Source: JACKII01 sp965202745
GTDB lineage: Bacteria > Pseudomonadota > Alphaproteobacteria > Bin95
Reading direction: 5' to 3'
Assembly (NCBI GenBank): GCA_965202745.1
Contig: CBDBCB010000019.1
Coordinates: 186,001 to 250,000, forward strand
DNA: 64,000 nt
Part shown: positions 18,752-27,200 of the stretch, in pieces
Numbering within the stretch: position 1 is the first letter of the stretch
Layout: each line of letters opens with the position of its first letter
Program-made: the position numbers and the translations under genes
Notes under the pieces: generated by a model
Database searches by the model: none
What the model was told of the DNA's origin: nothing
What the model saw: only the letters and a program-made list of their open reading frames with translations

Positions 18752-18991
18752 TTAGAGTTTGCTGTGTGTACCGTCGCAGAATGGGCCTTTGCTTGTGTTC
18801 TTGCAGGCACACATCCAGGCTTTGCGCGTCTTGTCAGCAGTGTATTTCAACGGCGTAAATTCGGAGCCCTTGTGCGAACCGTCGCACAAGGGTTGCTTAC
18901 TGCTCTTGCCGCATGTGCACCATAAGTAGTTCTTGCCCTCTTCCAGCTCAATCTGAATAGGCACCTTCGCGGCGATTACCGGTTCTGCCAT
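18752..18991 (-). CDS. dual CDGSH iron-sulfur domain protein
   Basis: A 79-residue protein with two consecutive CDGSH modules: C-T-C-x5-P-L-C-D-G-S-H (about residues 25-40) and C-A-C-x6-P-F-C-D-G-T-H (about residues 60-75). Each should bind a redox-active, pH-labile [2Fe-2S] cluster through three Cys and one His. All eight ligands are present. Bacterial dual-CDGSH proteins are known, but their partners are mostly unclear. A GGAGGA site lies about 5 bases before the ATG. Lying between an FMN monooxygenase and a NIPSNAP protein, it may act in electron transfer or redox sensing for the catabolic block; that is inference. Confidence 0.9.
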   Translation of the reverse strand: MAEPVIAAKVPIQIELEEGKNYLWCTCGKSSKQPLCDGSHKGSEFTPLKYTADKTRKAWMCACKNTSKGPFCDGTHSKL

Positions 18992-19035
18992 TTGTTCCTC
19001 CGTTTAGGTTTTTGGGTTGAAAGTCAGACAGGAAA

Positions 19036-19359
19036 TTAAGCGCTAACCGACTTCGGCGTCGGCACAATGCGCTGGACCACATTGTTTGGGCGGTCGAGAT
19101 ATTCCGGCACGCGCGGTGCCATCTCGTTCTTCCAATAGTCGCTTTCATAAACGGCTTTGTAGAGCGCCTCGCGCTGCTCTTCGCTTTCAAAGCGGCGCAT
19201 CCAGACATAGCAGCTTTCGTCTTCTTCACCGCACCAGGAGCCGGTGATCACCATGCCTTTCGACACCTGAAAGGGAATGATTTCCTCCTCCATGATGCGG
19301 ACCCATTCGTCCAGCTTGCCGGGCAACACTTTGTACTGACGCAATTCGTAGAAAGCCAT
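19036..19359 (-). CDS. NIPSNAP family protein
   Basis: A 107-residue dimeric alpha-beta-barrel type protein. It starts AFYELRQYKVLPGKLDEWVRIME and ends NNVVQRIVPTP, both typical of the NIPSNAP family. The VWMRRFESEEQREALYKAVYES segment is also diagnostic. The biochemical role is not established; relatives often stand beside catabolic oxidoreductases. The ATG at 19359, with GGAG about 10 bases upstream, is preferred over the upstream in-frame ATG, whose extra 22 residues do not look like protein. Confidence 0.8.
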   Translation of the reverse strand: MAFYELRQYKVLPGKLDEWVRIMEEEIIPFQVSKGMVITGSWCGEEDESCYVWMRRFESEEQREALYKAVYESDYWKNEMAPRVPEYLDRPNNVVQRIVPTPKSVSA

Positions 19360-19662
19360 TTGAGCGACTCCATGAGATATCGGATCGAGAGGCGGGAGAT
19401 TGAGCGCCCACCTGGTGCGTGGCAAGCCCCTAGATAGGGCGTTGAGCAGGCAAGTGTCATCCGCCTACCGCAAATTCCCGGTGAAGCCGGTCGTGAAAGC
19501 ATCATCTGCTGAGCCGGATTGGCGTCAAAATCGTAAATTTGATTCCATAAATTTTCGCCTGCACCTCAGGCAACCTAAAGGCGGACAGGAAAGTTCAACG
19601 TATTCAAAGCGCTCTGCGCTTGGATTTATTCTTCATTATCCAAATTGATTTAAGATCGAGAG
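19360..19662. other. intergenic region, no supported gene
   Basis: About 300 bases between the NIPSNAP start and the tRNA-Leu 3' end. It should hold the promoter of the NIPSNAP/CDGSH genes, but no convincing -35/-10 pair, repeat or terminator could be singled out. Confidence 0.5.
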
Positions 19663-19747
19663 TGGTACCCGGAGCGAGACTCGAACTCGCAAGGCCTAAA
19701 CCGGCGGATTTTGAATCCGCTGCGTCTACCAATTCCGCCATCCGGGC
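19663..19747 (-). tRNA. tRNA-Leu (anticodon CAA)
   Basis: 85-base tRNA with encoded CCA. The acceptor stem pairs GCCCGGA with TCCGGGT. The D-arm has the leucine-type TTGGTAGACGC. The anticodon stem-loop is GCGGA-TTCAAAA-TCCGC with anticodon CAA. A long variable arm and the TTCGAGT T-loop follow. It reads UUG codons. Confidence 0.97.
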
Positions 19748-19762
19748 ATCTCAGAGAGACGC

Positions 19763-19790
19763 AACCTAGCCATTCTCGCGCCTTTTGCAA
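19763..19790 (-). promoter_or_regulatory. putative promoter of tRNA-Leu
   Basis: On the minus strand: TTGCAA (-35), 16-base spacer, TAGGTT (-10), ending 16 bases before the mature tRNA 5' end. A reasonable sigma-70-type match at the right distance. Confidence 0.45.
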
Positions 19791-19889
19791 GGGATTCCAG
19801 CAGCCAATCGCGGGGCTGCGTCTCTTTCCGCTCTTGAACCCCACGCCAAGCTCTGCCTTATCCCCCTGACAAAGATAGAGGGTCCGAAA

Positions 19890-20471
19890 TTGCTGCGCCG
19901 CCTGTACGGCTACACTATGAGCCTGGCCGCTTCTCCCTATGCGGTTTGGGCGCTTGCTGCCGTGGCATTTGTGGAAAGCTCGGTCTTCCCGATACCACCG
20001 GACGTTTTGCTGATCCCCATGATCCTGGCCGCCCGGTTGAAGGCGTTCGAGTATGCACTTGTCGCCACCATCGCCTCGGTCCTCGGCGGGTTGGCTGGGT
20101 ACGCAATTGGCTGGGGCCTGTGGGAGGTCGTCGGCCAGCCCATCCTCGAGTTCTATGGCGCGATGGACAAGTTCGCGGAGTTCAATGACGGCTACAACGA
20201 ATATGGCGTGATGATCGTCTTCATCGCGGGCCTCACTCCCTTCCCCTACAAGGTCATCACTATTGCCAGCGGCGCGTTCGGCATGGATATCATGGCCTTT
20301 CTAGTCGCCTCGATGCTGGCGCGCGGCGGGCGATTCTTTATCGTCAGCGCATTGCTCTGGCGCTTTGGAGAGCCGATCCGAACCTTCATTGAGAAATATC
20401 TGGGCCTGCTCACCATCGTTTTCTGCGTGCTGTTGGTCGGCGGCTTTGTTGTGCTGAAATATGCATTGTGA
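19890..20471 (+). CDS. YqaA/DedA-family inner-membrane protein
   Basis: About 193 residues with four to five hydrophobic segments; a member of the SNARE-associated/DedA superfamily (YqaA type). The DedA proteins help membrane homeostasis and some act as lipid (undecaprenyl-phosphate) scramblases. Diagnostic pieces are FVESSVFPIPPDVLLIPM and AGLTPFPYKVITIASGAFGM, the two re-entrant-loop halves of the fold. The start is assigned to TTG at 19890, giving LLRRLYGYTMSLAASPY as in relatives, with GAGG about 9 bases ahead. Its 3' end overlaps dsbB by 11 bases, so the yqaA-dsbB-coq7 genes form an operon. Confidence 0.85.
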   Translation: MLRRLYGYTMSLAASPYAVWALAAVAFVESSVFPIPPDVLLIPMILAARLKAFEYALVATIASVLGGLAGYAIGWGLWEVVGQPILEFYGAMDKFAEFNDGYNEYGVMIVFIAGLTPFPYKVITIASGAFGMDIMAFLVASMLARGGRFFIVSALLWRFGEPIRTFIEKYLGLLTIVFCVLLVGGFVVLKYAL

Positions 20472-20955
20472 CCCCCGCACTCTTGCAGCCCTGACCTTCG
20501 CACTGGGTCTCGCCGTCCTTGGCGGCGCGTTCGCGTTCCAGCATTGGGGCGGGCTCGACCTCTGCGTGCTTTGCGTTTACCAGCGCTGGGCCTGGGTGGC
20601 GGTCATCGCGACGGCAGCGCTGGCACTCGCGCTTTCCGGCTGGAAAGCTCTCGCCATAACATTTCTGGTCTTGGCGCTGCTTGCGTTGCTAGCGAGCGCC
20701 GGGCTCGCGGGATTTCACGTAGGGGTGGAGCAGCATTGGTGGGCTGGGACCTCGGAATGCGGCGGCCAAACGGGCAAGGCCAAAACTCTGGCGGAGCTAA
20801 AGGCCCAACTCATGGCAACGCCCGTCACCCGCTGTGATGAGGTTGCGTGGTCGCTGGCCGGTATTTCCATGGCAGGCTGGAACATGATCCTGTCCTTAGG
20901 CGGAGCCGTATTGCTAGCATGGCAATTGCTGTCACATCAGCGGAGCAACCCATGA
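20461..20955 (+). CDS. dsbB: disulfide bond formation protein B
   Basis: A 164-residue inner-membrane protein with four membrane helices that reoxidises DsbA and passes electrons to quinone. The first periplasmic Cys pair is C-V-L-C, followed by the YQRW motif (about residues 35-42). The second pair is the Cys of SECGG (about residue 100) and of TRCDEVAW (about residue 123). It starts inside the yqaA gene and overlaps coq7 by four bases (ATGA). Quinone dependence fits well with a ubiquinone biosynthesis gene next in the operon. Confidence 0.9.
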   Translation: MHCDPRTLAALTFALGLAVLGGAFAFQHWGGLDLCVLCVYQRWAWVAVIATAALALALSGWKALAITFLVLALLALLASAGLAGFHVGVEQHWWAGTSECGGQTGKAKTLAELKAQLMATPVTRCDEVAWSLAGISMAGWNMILSLGGAVLLAWQLLSHQRSNP

Positions 20956-21509
20956 CCGTCAAAAACCGACGAATGCCCGGCGATCTCTCCCGCGCCCAGG
21001 AACTGGCGCGCATGTTGCGGGTGGATCACGCTGGCGAGTACGGCGCGACCCGCATCTATGAGGGCCAGCTCGCGGTGCTGGGCCACCGCCCAGTCGGCAA
21101 AACCATCCGGCACATGGCCGCCCAAGAAGAAGTGCACAAAGCCAAGTTCGACGAACTTTTGCCACAACACAAGATCCGCCCGACCATACTCTCCCCCTTG
21201 TGGAGCAAGGCCGGTTTCGCTCTGGGTGCTACAACGGCTCTAATGGGGGAGCGTGCAGCAATGGCATGCACGGTGGCGGTGGAAGAAGTGATCGGCGAAC
21301 ACTACGCTGACCAGGTGGAGAGGCTGGAGGCGGCAGCGGAGGACGACGGGGAACTGGCAGCCACACTGCGCCAGTTCCGCGACGAAGAACTGGAGCACCG
21401 GGACACCGGCCTGGCCCATGATGCCGAGGGAACGCCCGGGTACGCTCTATTGTCCGCCGCGATCAAAAAAGGCACTCGCACCGCAATCTGGCTCTCGGAA
21501 CGTTTCTAA
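20952..21509 (+). CDS. coq7: demethoxyubiquinone hydroxylase (COQ7)
   Basis: A 185-residue di-iron monooxygenase that hydroxylates demethoxyubiquinone in the penultimate steps of aerobic ubiquinone synthesis. Ligand motifs are in order: RVDHAGEYGA (Glu), AAQEEVHKAKF (Glu-x2-His), VEEVIGEHY (Glu) and DEELEHRD (Glu-x2-His). All are intact. COQ7 rather than UbiF is typical of alphaproteobacteria. The ATG is chosen at the four-base overlap with dsbB; a longer reading would run into the dsbB frame. Confidence 0.95.
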   Translation: MTVKNRRMPGDLSRAQELARMLRVDHAGEYGATRIYEGQLAVLGHRPVGKTIRHMAAQEEVHKAKFDELLPQHKIRPTILSPLWSKAGFALGATTALMGERAAMACTVAVEEVIGEHYADQVERLEAAAEDDGELAATLRQFRDEELEHRDTGLAHDAEGTPGYALLSAAIKKGTRTAIWLSERF

Positions 21510-21571
21510 ACGCTTGACGCCGGGCAGGTCCGGCAGCCAGCTTGGGTCGCTATATTTCATGGAGCGGTACA

Positions 21572-22372
21572 ATGAGTGACGGCGTTAAGGTTCTTTTGAT
21601 CGGTTGCGGCAAGATGGGCGGCGCAATGCTTGCAGGCTGGCGGCAATGGCCGGGTTTTCAGGCCGCCGTAATCGAACCCAAAGCGCCGGTCGATACCGAC
21701 TACAATGTCACGCTCTATATGGATGCGGGCGAATTGTCTGACGATTTCCAGCCCGACGCTGTGATTGTTGCCGTCAAACCCCAGGAAATGGACAATGTCA
21801 CCCCGCACTATCGACACTATGTGCGGCCGGAAACGGTGTTTCTGTCCATCGCCGCTGGCAAGACCATCGGTGCATTCGAAGCCTATTGGGGTGACGGAGC
21901 AGCTATCGTCCGCGCCATGCCCAACACGCCGGCCGCCGTTGGCCGAGGTGTGACGGTGCTGGTGGCGAACAAGAATGTCGCCGCCGCTCAGCGTGACCTT
22001 TGCCAACGCCTGCTGGAGGCCGTGGGCAGCGTCGAGTGGGTTGAGGAAGAAGGCTTGCTGGATGCCGTCACAGCCGTTTCTGGCGGTGGACCGGCTTATG
22101 TATTCCTTTTGATGGAAGCCTTGGCTGATGCAGGCGTTGCAGCCGGCCTGCCCAGGGCACTTTCCGATAGCATTGCGCGGGCGACTGTCGAAGGCTCGGG
22201 CGAGCTTTCGCGTCAGGCGTCCGAGCCGCCGGAAACCCTGCGCAAGAATGTCATGAGCCCAGGTGGCACCACGGCGGAAGCCATTGGCGTGCTGGATACG
22301 CCGGACGGAATGCGTGCATTGTTCGAGCGGGCGATTGCCGCTGCTACCCGCCGCTCGCGCGAGTTGGCCTAA
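21572..22372 (+). CDS. proC: pyrroline-5-carboxylate reductase
   Basis: A 266-residue NAD(P)H-dependent enzyme for the last step of proline synthesis. The Rossmann motif VLLIGCGKMGGAMLAGW is at the N-terminus, with VKPQEMD and RAMPNTPAAVGRGVTVL following. The signature AVSGGGPAYVFLLMEALADAGV lies near residue 170 and the closing MSPGGTTAEAI block near residue 225. Usual length. Start ATG at 21572, preceded by ATGGAGCG. It may be co-transcribed with coq7 (62-base gap). Confidence 0.93.
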   Translation: MSDGVKVLLIGCGKMGGAMLAGWRQWPGFQAAVIEPKAPVDTDYNVTLYMDAGELSDDFQPDAVIVAVKPQEMDNVTPHYRHYVRPETVFLSIAAGKTIGAFEAYWGDGAAIVRAMPNTPAAVGRGVTVLVANKNVAAAQRDLCQRLLEAVGSVEWVEEEGLLDAVTAVSGGGPAYVFLLMEALADAGVAAGLPRALSDSIARATVEGSGELSRQASEPPETLRKNVMSPGGTTAEAIGVLDTPDGMRALFERAIAAATRRSRELA

Positions 22373-22475
22373 AACGCGAAAAAGGCCGCTTTGCACCCTG
22401 GCCAAATCGGCCCTATGGTCGCCCTTCGATATCGGTCCCGCCGTTCCTCAAAAGGCGGGCTCTTCCTTTAGGGAG

Positions 22476-22582
22476 AGACGGGAAGCCGGTGCGCCTCTGA
22501 CTTAGGTCAGGAGCAATCCCGGCGCTGCCCCCGCAACGGTAAGCGCTTAAAATCCAAGCGCGAGTCCGGAGACCTGCCGTTA
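22476..22582 (+). ncRNA. cobalamin riboswitch
   Basis: Contains the conserved core pieces in order: GGGAAGCCGGTGCG, the B12-box region GCTGCCCCCGCAACGGTAAGCG (22523-22544) and the closing GAGTCCGGAGACCTGCCG (22562-22579). It lies 50-150 bases before cobU and after the proC stop. Binding of adenosylcobalamin would be expected to lower expression of the downstream cob genes. The AGGAG site of cobU (22622-22626) follows the element, consistent with control of translation. Confidence 0.93.
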
Positions 22583-22626
22583 TCCAACCTCGAACCCCTG
22601 CTGGCGGAGGGCCGACTAGAGAGGAG

Positions 22627-23214
22627 ATGGACGTGACCGAAGTCGGCGACGCAAGTCCCGATCCCATACTAGGCCCATTGCATGATTGGCCGTCTCAGAA
22701 CCTGACATTGGTCTTAGGCGGCGCGCGCAGCGGCAAGTCGCGCTTGGCCGAAGCATTGGTCCGCCACTGGTGCGCGGACACGACACCAACCTATATCGCC
22801 ACAGCTGAAGCCTTCGACGATGAAATGCACGAACGCATTGCCAAGCATCAAGCTGACCGCGGGGAAAACTGGGAGACGGTGGAAGCTCCCATGAGCCTGC
22901 CAGCCGCCCTGATGCGCGCCCGGGCCAAGCCGGTGCTGGTCGATTGCCTGACCCTATGGCTTTCCAACCTGATGCTGGCGGACCGCCCGACCAGCGGCGC
23001 CTCCGACGGACTGATTACCGCTCTTCAGGAGCGGCAGGCACCCACGGTGCTGGTTGCCAACGAGGTTGGCCTGGGCATCGTTCCTGACAATGAACTGGGC
23101 CGCCGCTTCCGCGACGCCGCCGGTTATCTCAACCAAGCCGTAGCAGCGACCGCCGACGCCGTGATTTTCACCGCGGCTGGCCTGCCAATGGTCATGAAAG
23201 GTCCAAAACCGTGA
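22627..23214 (+). CDS. cobU: adenosylcobinamide kinase / cobinamide-phosphate guanylyltransferase
   Basis: A 195-residue bifunctional enzyme (CobU of Salmonella, CobP of aerobes) that phosphorylates adenosylcobinamide and then attaches GMP. The P-loop GGARSGKS is at residues 31-38, the ENWETVEAPMSLP guanylylation region near 80, and VLVDCLTLWLSNL near 105. VANEVGLGIVPDNELGRRFRD follows. AGGAG directly abuts the ATG at 22627 but is 6 bases from a GTG at 22633, so the GTG two codons later may be the true start. Its stop overlaps the GTG start of cobW by four bases. First gene after the B12 riboswitch. Confidence 0.93.
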   Translation: MDVTEVGDASPDPILGPLHDWPSQNLTLVLGGARSGKSRLAEALVRHWCADTTPTYIATAEAFDDEMHERIAKHQADRGENWETVEAPMSLPAALMRARAKPVLVDCLTLWLSNLMLADRPTSGASDGLITALQERQAPTVLVANEVGLGIVPDNELGRRFRDAAGYLNQAVAATADAVIFTAAGLPMVMKGPKP

Positions 23215-24242
23215 AAGTTCCAGCAACCGTCATCACCGGCTTTTTAGGCTCCGGCAAGACCACAATGATCCGCCACCTGCTGGAAAATGCCAATGGCCGC
23301 CGCTTCGCCCTGATCGTCAATGAATTCGGCGATGTGGGTGTCGATGCCGACCTGCTGTCTGATTGTGGAGACGCTGCCTGCGCACCGGGAGATATCGTCG
23401 AGTTGGCCAATGGCTGCATCTGCTGCATGGTGGCCGACGATTTTCTGCCTACCATGACAGCGCTGCTGGAGCGTCCGGATCCGCCTGAGCACATTCTGAT
23501 TGAAACGTCCGGCTTGGCTCTACCCAAACCGCTGGTTAAGGCGTTCAACTGGCCCACGGTCAAACCGCTGGCCAGTGTCGATGCTGTCATTGCGCTGGTC
23601 GATTGCGCTGCGGTCGCCGAAGGGCGTTTCGCGCCCGATCATGATGCGCTGGAAGCGCAACGCACAGACGATGAAAACCTGGATCACGAAACCCCGCTGG
23701 AAGAGTTGTTTGAAGAACAATTGGGTGCAGCAGACCTGATCGTCCTGACCAAGACTGACCTAGTAGACGCGCAAACCTTGGAACGGGTGGAAGCCGAAGT
23801 TTTGAAGGAGGCCCGCCCGCAGGCCCGCATCATCCGTGTTGCCAATGGCCAGGCTGACACAGCGGCGCTGCTGGGCATTGGTGCGGCGGCAGAAGATGAT
23901 CTCGATAGCCGTCATTCCCACCATGACAGTGGCGAAGATCACGACCACAATGACTTTAATTCCGTTATCTGCGTGCCGCCGGTCGCGGCCTCGATGGAAG
24001 CCGCCGCCGCTACGGTCCGGGAGGCGGTAACAACGCACAACCTGCTTCGGGTGAAGGGCACAATCCGGATCGCTGACAAGCCCATGCGCCTGATCGTTCA
24101 AGCCGCGGGGCCGCGGTTGGAAACCTATTTCGACCGACCCTGGGCTGCTGGCGAGGAACCCGGCCTGGTTGCCATCGCGGAATCGGGCGCGGATTGGGCG
24201 GGCGTGCATACAGCGCTCGGGCCCGCGCGGGCGCTCGCCTAG
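23211..24242 (+). CDS. cobW: CobW-family GTPase of cobalamin synthesis
   Basis: A 343-residue G3E GTPase. Walker A is GFLGSGKTT (residues 10-18). The C-I-C-C metal motif is at 69-72, and a VLTKTDLVD G4-type motif lies near 180. A histidine/aspartate-rich stretch (RHSHHDSGEDHDHND) lies near residue 235, ahead of a CobW C-terminal domain. In this setting it is thought to deliver cobalt to the CobNST chelatase. The GTG start overlaps the cobU stop and the gene ends in TAG immediately before cobN. Confidence 0.92.
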   Translation: MKVPATVITGFLGSGKTTMIRHLLENANGRRFALIVNEFGDVGVDADLLSDCGDAACAPGDIVELANGCICCMVADDFLPTMTALLERPDPPEHILIETSGLALPKPLVKAFNWPTVKPLASVDAVIALVDCAAVAEGRFAPDHDALEAQRTDDENLDHETPLEELFEEQLGAADLIVLTKTDLVDAQTLERVEAEVLKEARPQARIIRVANGQADTAALLGIGAAAEDDLDSRHSHHDSGEDHDHNDFNSVICVPPVAASMEAAAATVREAVTTHNLLRVKGTIRIADKPMRLIVQAAGPRLETYFDRPWAAGEEPGLVAIAESGADWAGVHTALGPARALA

Positions 24243-27200
24243 GTGCATCTGCTAGCCGCCACTCCCGGCCAAATCGATACCGGCGAAGAAGCTCTGGACC
24301 TCGGGCAATCGCCTGGTGACATACTGGTGCTGTCGGCTGCTGATACGGAGATTGCCGGCCTTGCCGCCGCGACCGCGCGCTGGGGTGCCGGGAAGCCAAG
24401 CATTCGTCTGGCTAACTACCTGAAACTGGCTCATCCGATGAGCATCGACGTTTATGTCGAGCGCATGATCGCCGCCGCGAAGCTGGTCGTGGTGCGGCTA
24501 TTGGGCGGCGAGGCCTATTGGCAATACGGGGTTGAACAAATCGCCCTTGCAGCGGCAGAAGCCAGCGTACCTGTCGCCTTTTTGCCGGGCGACGAACAGC
24601 CGGACGATGGGCTGGCGCGACGCTGCACGGTAGATGCGGAGACTGGTCACAAACTCTGGCGTTATCTGGCAGAGGGAGGACCGGATAATCTGGATGCCTT
24701 CCTCGCATATGCAGCCAGCCAGGTGCTGGATTTGCCGTCTGACGTGCCGAAACCGCGCCCTGTCCTGCGCGGCGGCATTTATGATGCTGAATCGCTGACA
24801 GACTGGCGCGCCGCCCAGCCCGATGGACCGGTGGCAGCGGTGATATTTTACCGGGCACTCTATCAAGCGGGCACGCTGGCGCCCATTGATGCAATATGCA
24901 CTGCCCTGAACGCGCGGGGCATCGCAGCGCTGCCGCTGTACGTTGCCAGCCTGAAGGATCCGGTCGCCGCCGATACCGTTGCCCGCCTGACCCAGGAGGC
25001 AGGTTGCGGCGTGGTGCTGAACTGCACCGGCTTTGCGGTATCTGCACCGGGTGCTGCACGCGCGGAGACACCATTCGGCGGGCTCGACTGCCCAGTCCTC
25101 CAAGTTGTTCTGGCGAGCAATACGGAAGCTGTCTGGTGCGACGGCACAAGCGGGCTGGGAGCGCGCGACATTGCCATGCAGGTGGCTTTGCCGGAAGTGG
25201 ACGGACGGATTTTGAGTCGCGCTGTGGCCTTCAAAAGCGCTGCCCGCTTTGATCAGGCAACCAAATGCGATGTGGTCGAACATGCACCGGTCGCGGACCG
25301 GGTAGCGTTCGTAGCCGACCTGGCAGCGAACTGGCTACGATTGCGGTCGGCCCGGGTTGCGGACAGGCGAGTGGCATTGGTTCTGGCGAACTACCCGACG
25401 AAGGATGGCCGCTTAGGCAACGGTGTTGGCTTGGATACGCCGGCGGCCACCATGGAGATATTGCGGGCGTTGGCTAGCGCAGGTTATTCCATGGCTTCTC
25501 ACCTGGAGACTCCGGGCGCGTTTTCAGCGCCTCGGGACTTGCAGGTTACTACAGAAAAATACGCTGAACCCCGAAACGACGAAGGAGCGTCCAGGCTCTC
25601 CGTCGGGCACCCCCCCGCCACGGTCTCTACGTCCGCCTCGCTTATGGCGCTCCTTACCGAAGGCCCCACCAATGCCGCCCCCCTGCGCGGTTCCATGGAA
25701 TCCTGGCCGCTGGCTGAGTATGGCTCTTGGTTCAAAACCCTCCCAAACACTGTGCAACAGGCGGTCGTCGAACGCTGGGGACCGCCAGAGCAAGACCCCA
25801 GTTTCGCCAACCAAGCCTTCACCCTGCCAGTCCACCGCTTTGGCAATGTCATTGTCGCAATCCAGCCCGCCCGCGGCTATCAGATCGACCCGGCGGAGAG
25901 CTATCACGACCCTGCCCTCGTGCCGCCACACGGCTATCTGGCGTTCTATGGCTGGCTGCGCGCGGGCTTCGACGCCCACGCGGTTGTCCATGTCGGCAAG
26001 CACGGCAATATGGAGTGGCTGCCAGGCAAGGCGCTGAGCCTGTCGGCTGAGTGCTTCCCGGAAGCCGCCTTTGGGCCGATGCCGCACCTTTACCCCTTCA
26101 TCGTCAATGACCCGGGCGAAGGCAGCCAGGCGAAACGGCGCTCGCAGGCTGTCATTATCGACCACCTGACCCCTCCCCTAGCACGGGCGGAGGCCTACGG
26201 CCCCTACGCTGCGCTCGAAACGCTGGTGGATGAATATTACGAGGCTGCGGGCGTCGATCCACGGCGGCTGGCGCTGCTACGGAGCCAGATATTGTCAGAG
26301 GTGGAGAACCTCGGGTTGGCGCGGGAGTGCGGCATTGCCGAGGAAGAGCCGGACGATACGGCGCTGGGCAAGTTGGATGCCTATCTCTGCGAGTTGAAGG
26401 AGTGGCAGATACGCGACGGCCTACACGTGTTCGGCGTATCGCCGGAAGGAGAGCAACGGGCATCTCTATTAGTGGCACTAACAAGGTTAGACAGGGGCAG
26501 AAAGGCTGGCGACCGGTCCCTATTGCGGGCTTTAGCGAAGGACTTAGGGCTAGAGGGTTTCGACCCGCTGAATTGCGACTTTGCAGCGATTGCACCCGAA
26601 CCACCTGCGAGCCCCGGAGGAGCCGATGGCGACGCAACGGAGGCCCCGAACGAGTTAATCTCCGAAGGGGACCCCTTGCAGCCCTTCGGCCTTTCAGGGC
26701 TCGTGCAAAGAGGCAAATGGCGGACCAATGGTGACGCGCTTGAGGCGCTAGAGATTTTGGCACTCGACCTGCTGGCGGGCCGCTGTGAAGCACCGCCTGA
26801 ATGGACGCACACGCAAGCCGTCCTAATCGAAATTACAGGCGCAATTGCCCCCAATGTCGATGCTTCGGGCGCAAACGAATTAACTGCACTCCTCTCGGGC
26901 CTAGACGGGCGGTTCGTGCTGCCCGGCCCCTCCGGCGCGCCGAGCCGGGGGCGGCCGGACGTGCTGCCGACGGGGCGGAACTTCTACTCCGTCGATAGCC
27001 GGGCGGTGCCGACCCCTGCCGCCTGGACACTTGGCTGGAAGAGTGCAAGCCTGCTGATTGAGCGTTATGTACAGGACCACGGCGACTATCCGCGCACGTT
27101 GGCGCTCAGCGCCTGGGGCACGGCCAACATGCGCACGGGCGGCGATGACATTGCGCAAGCCCTGGCTCTGCTGGGGGTGCAACCAACATGGGCAACCGGC

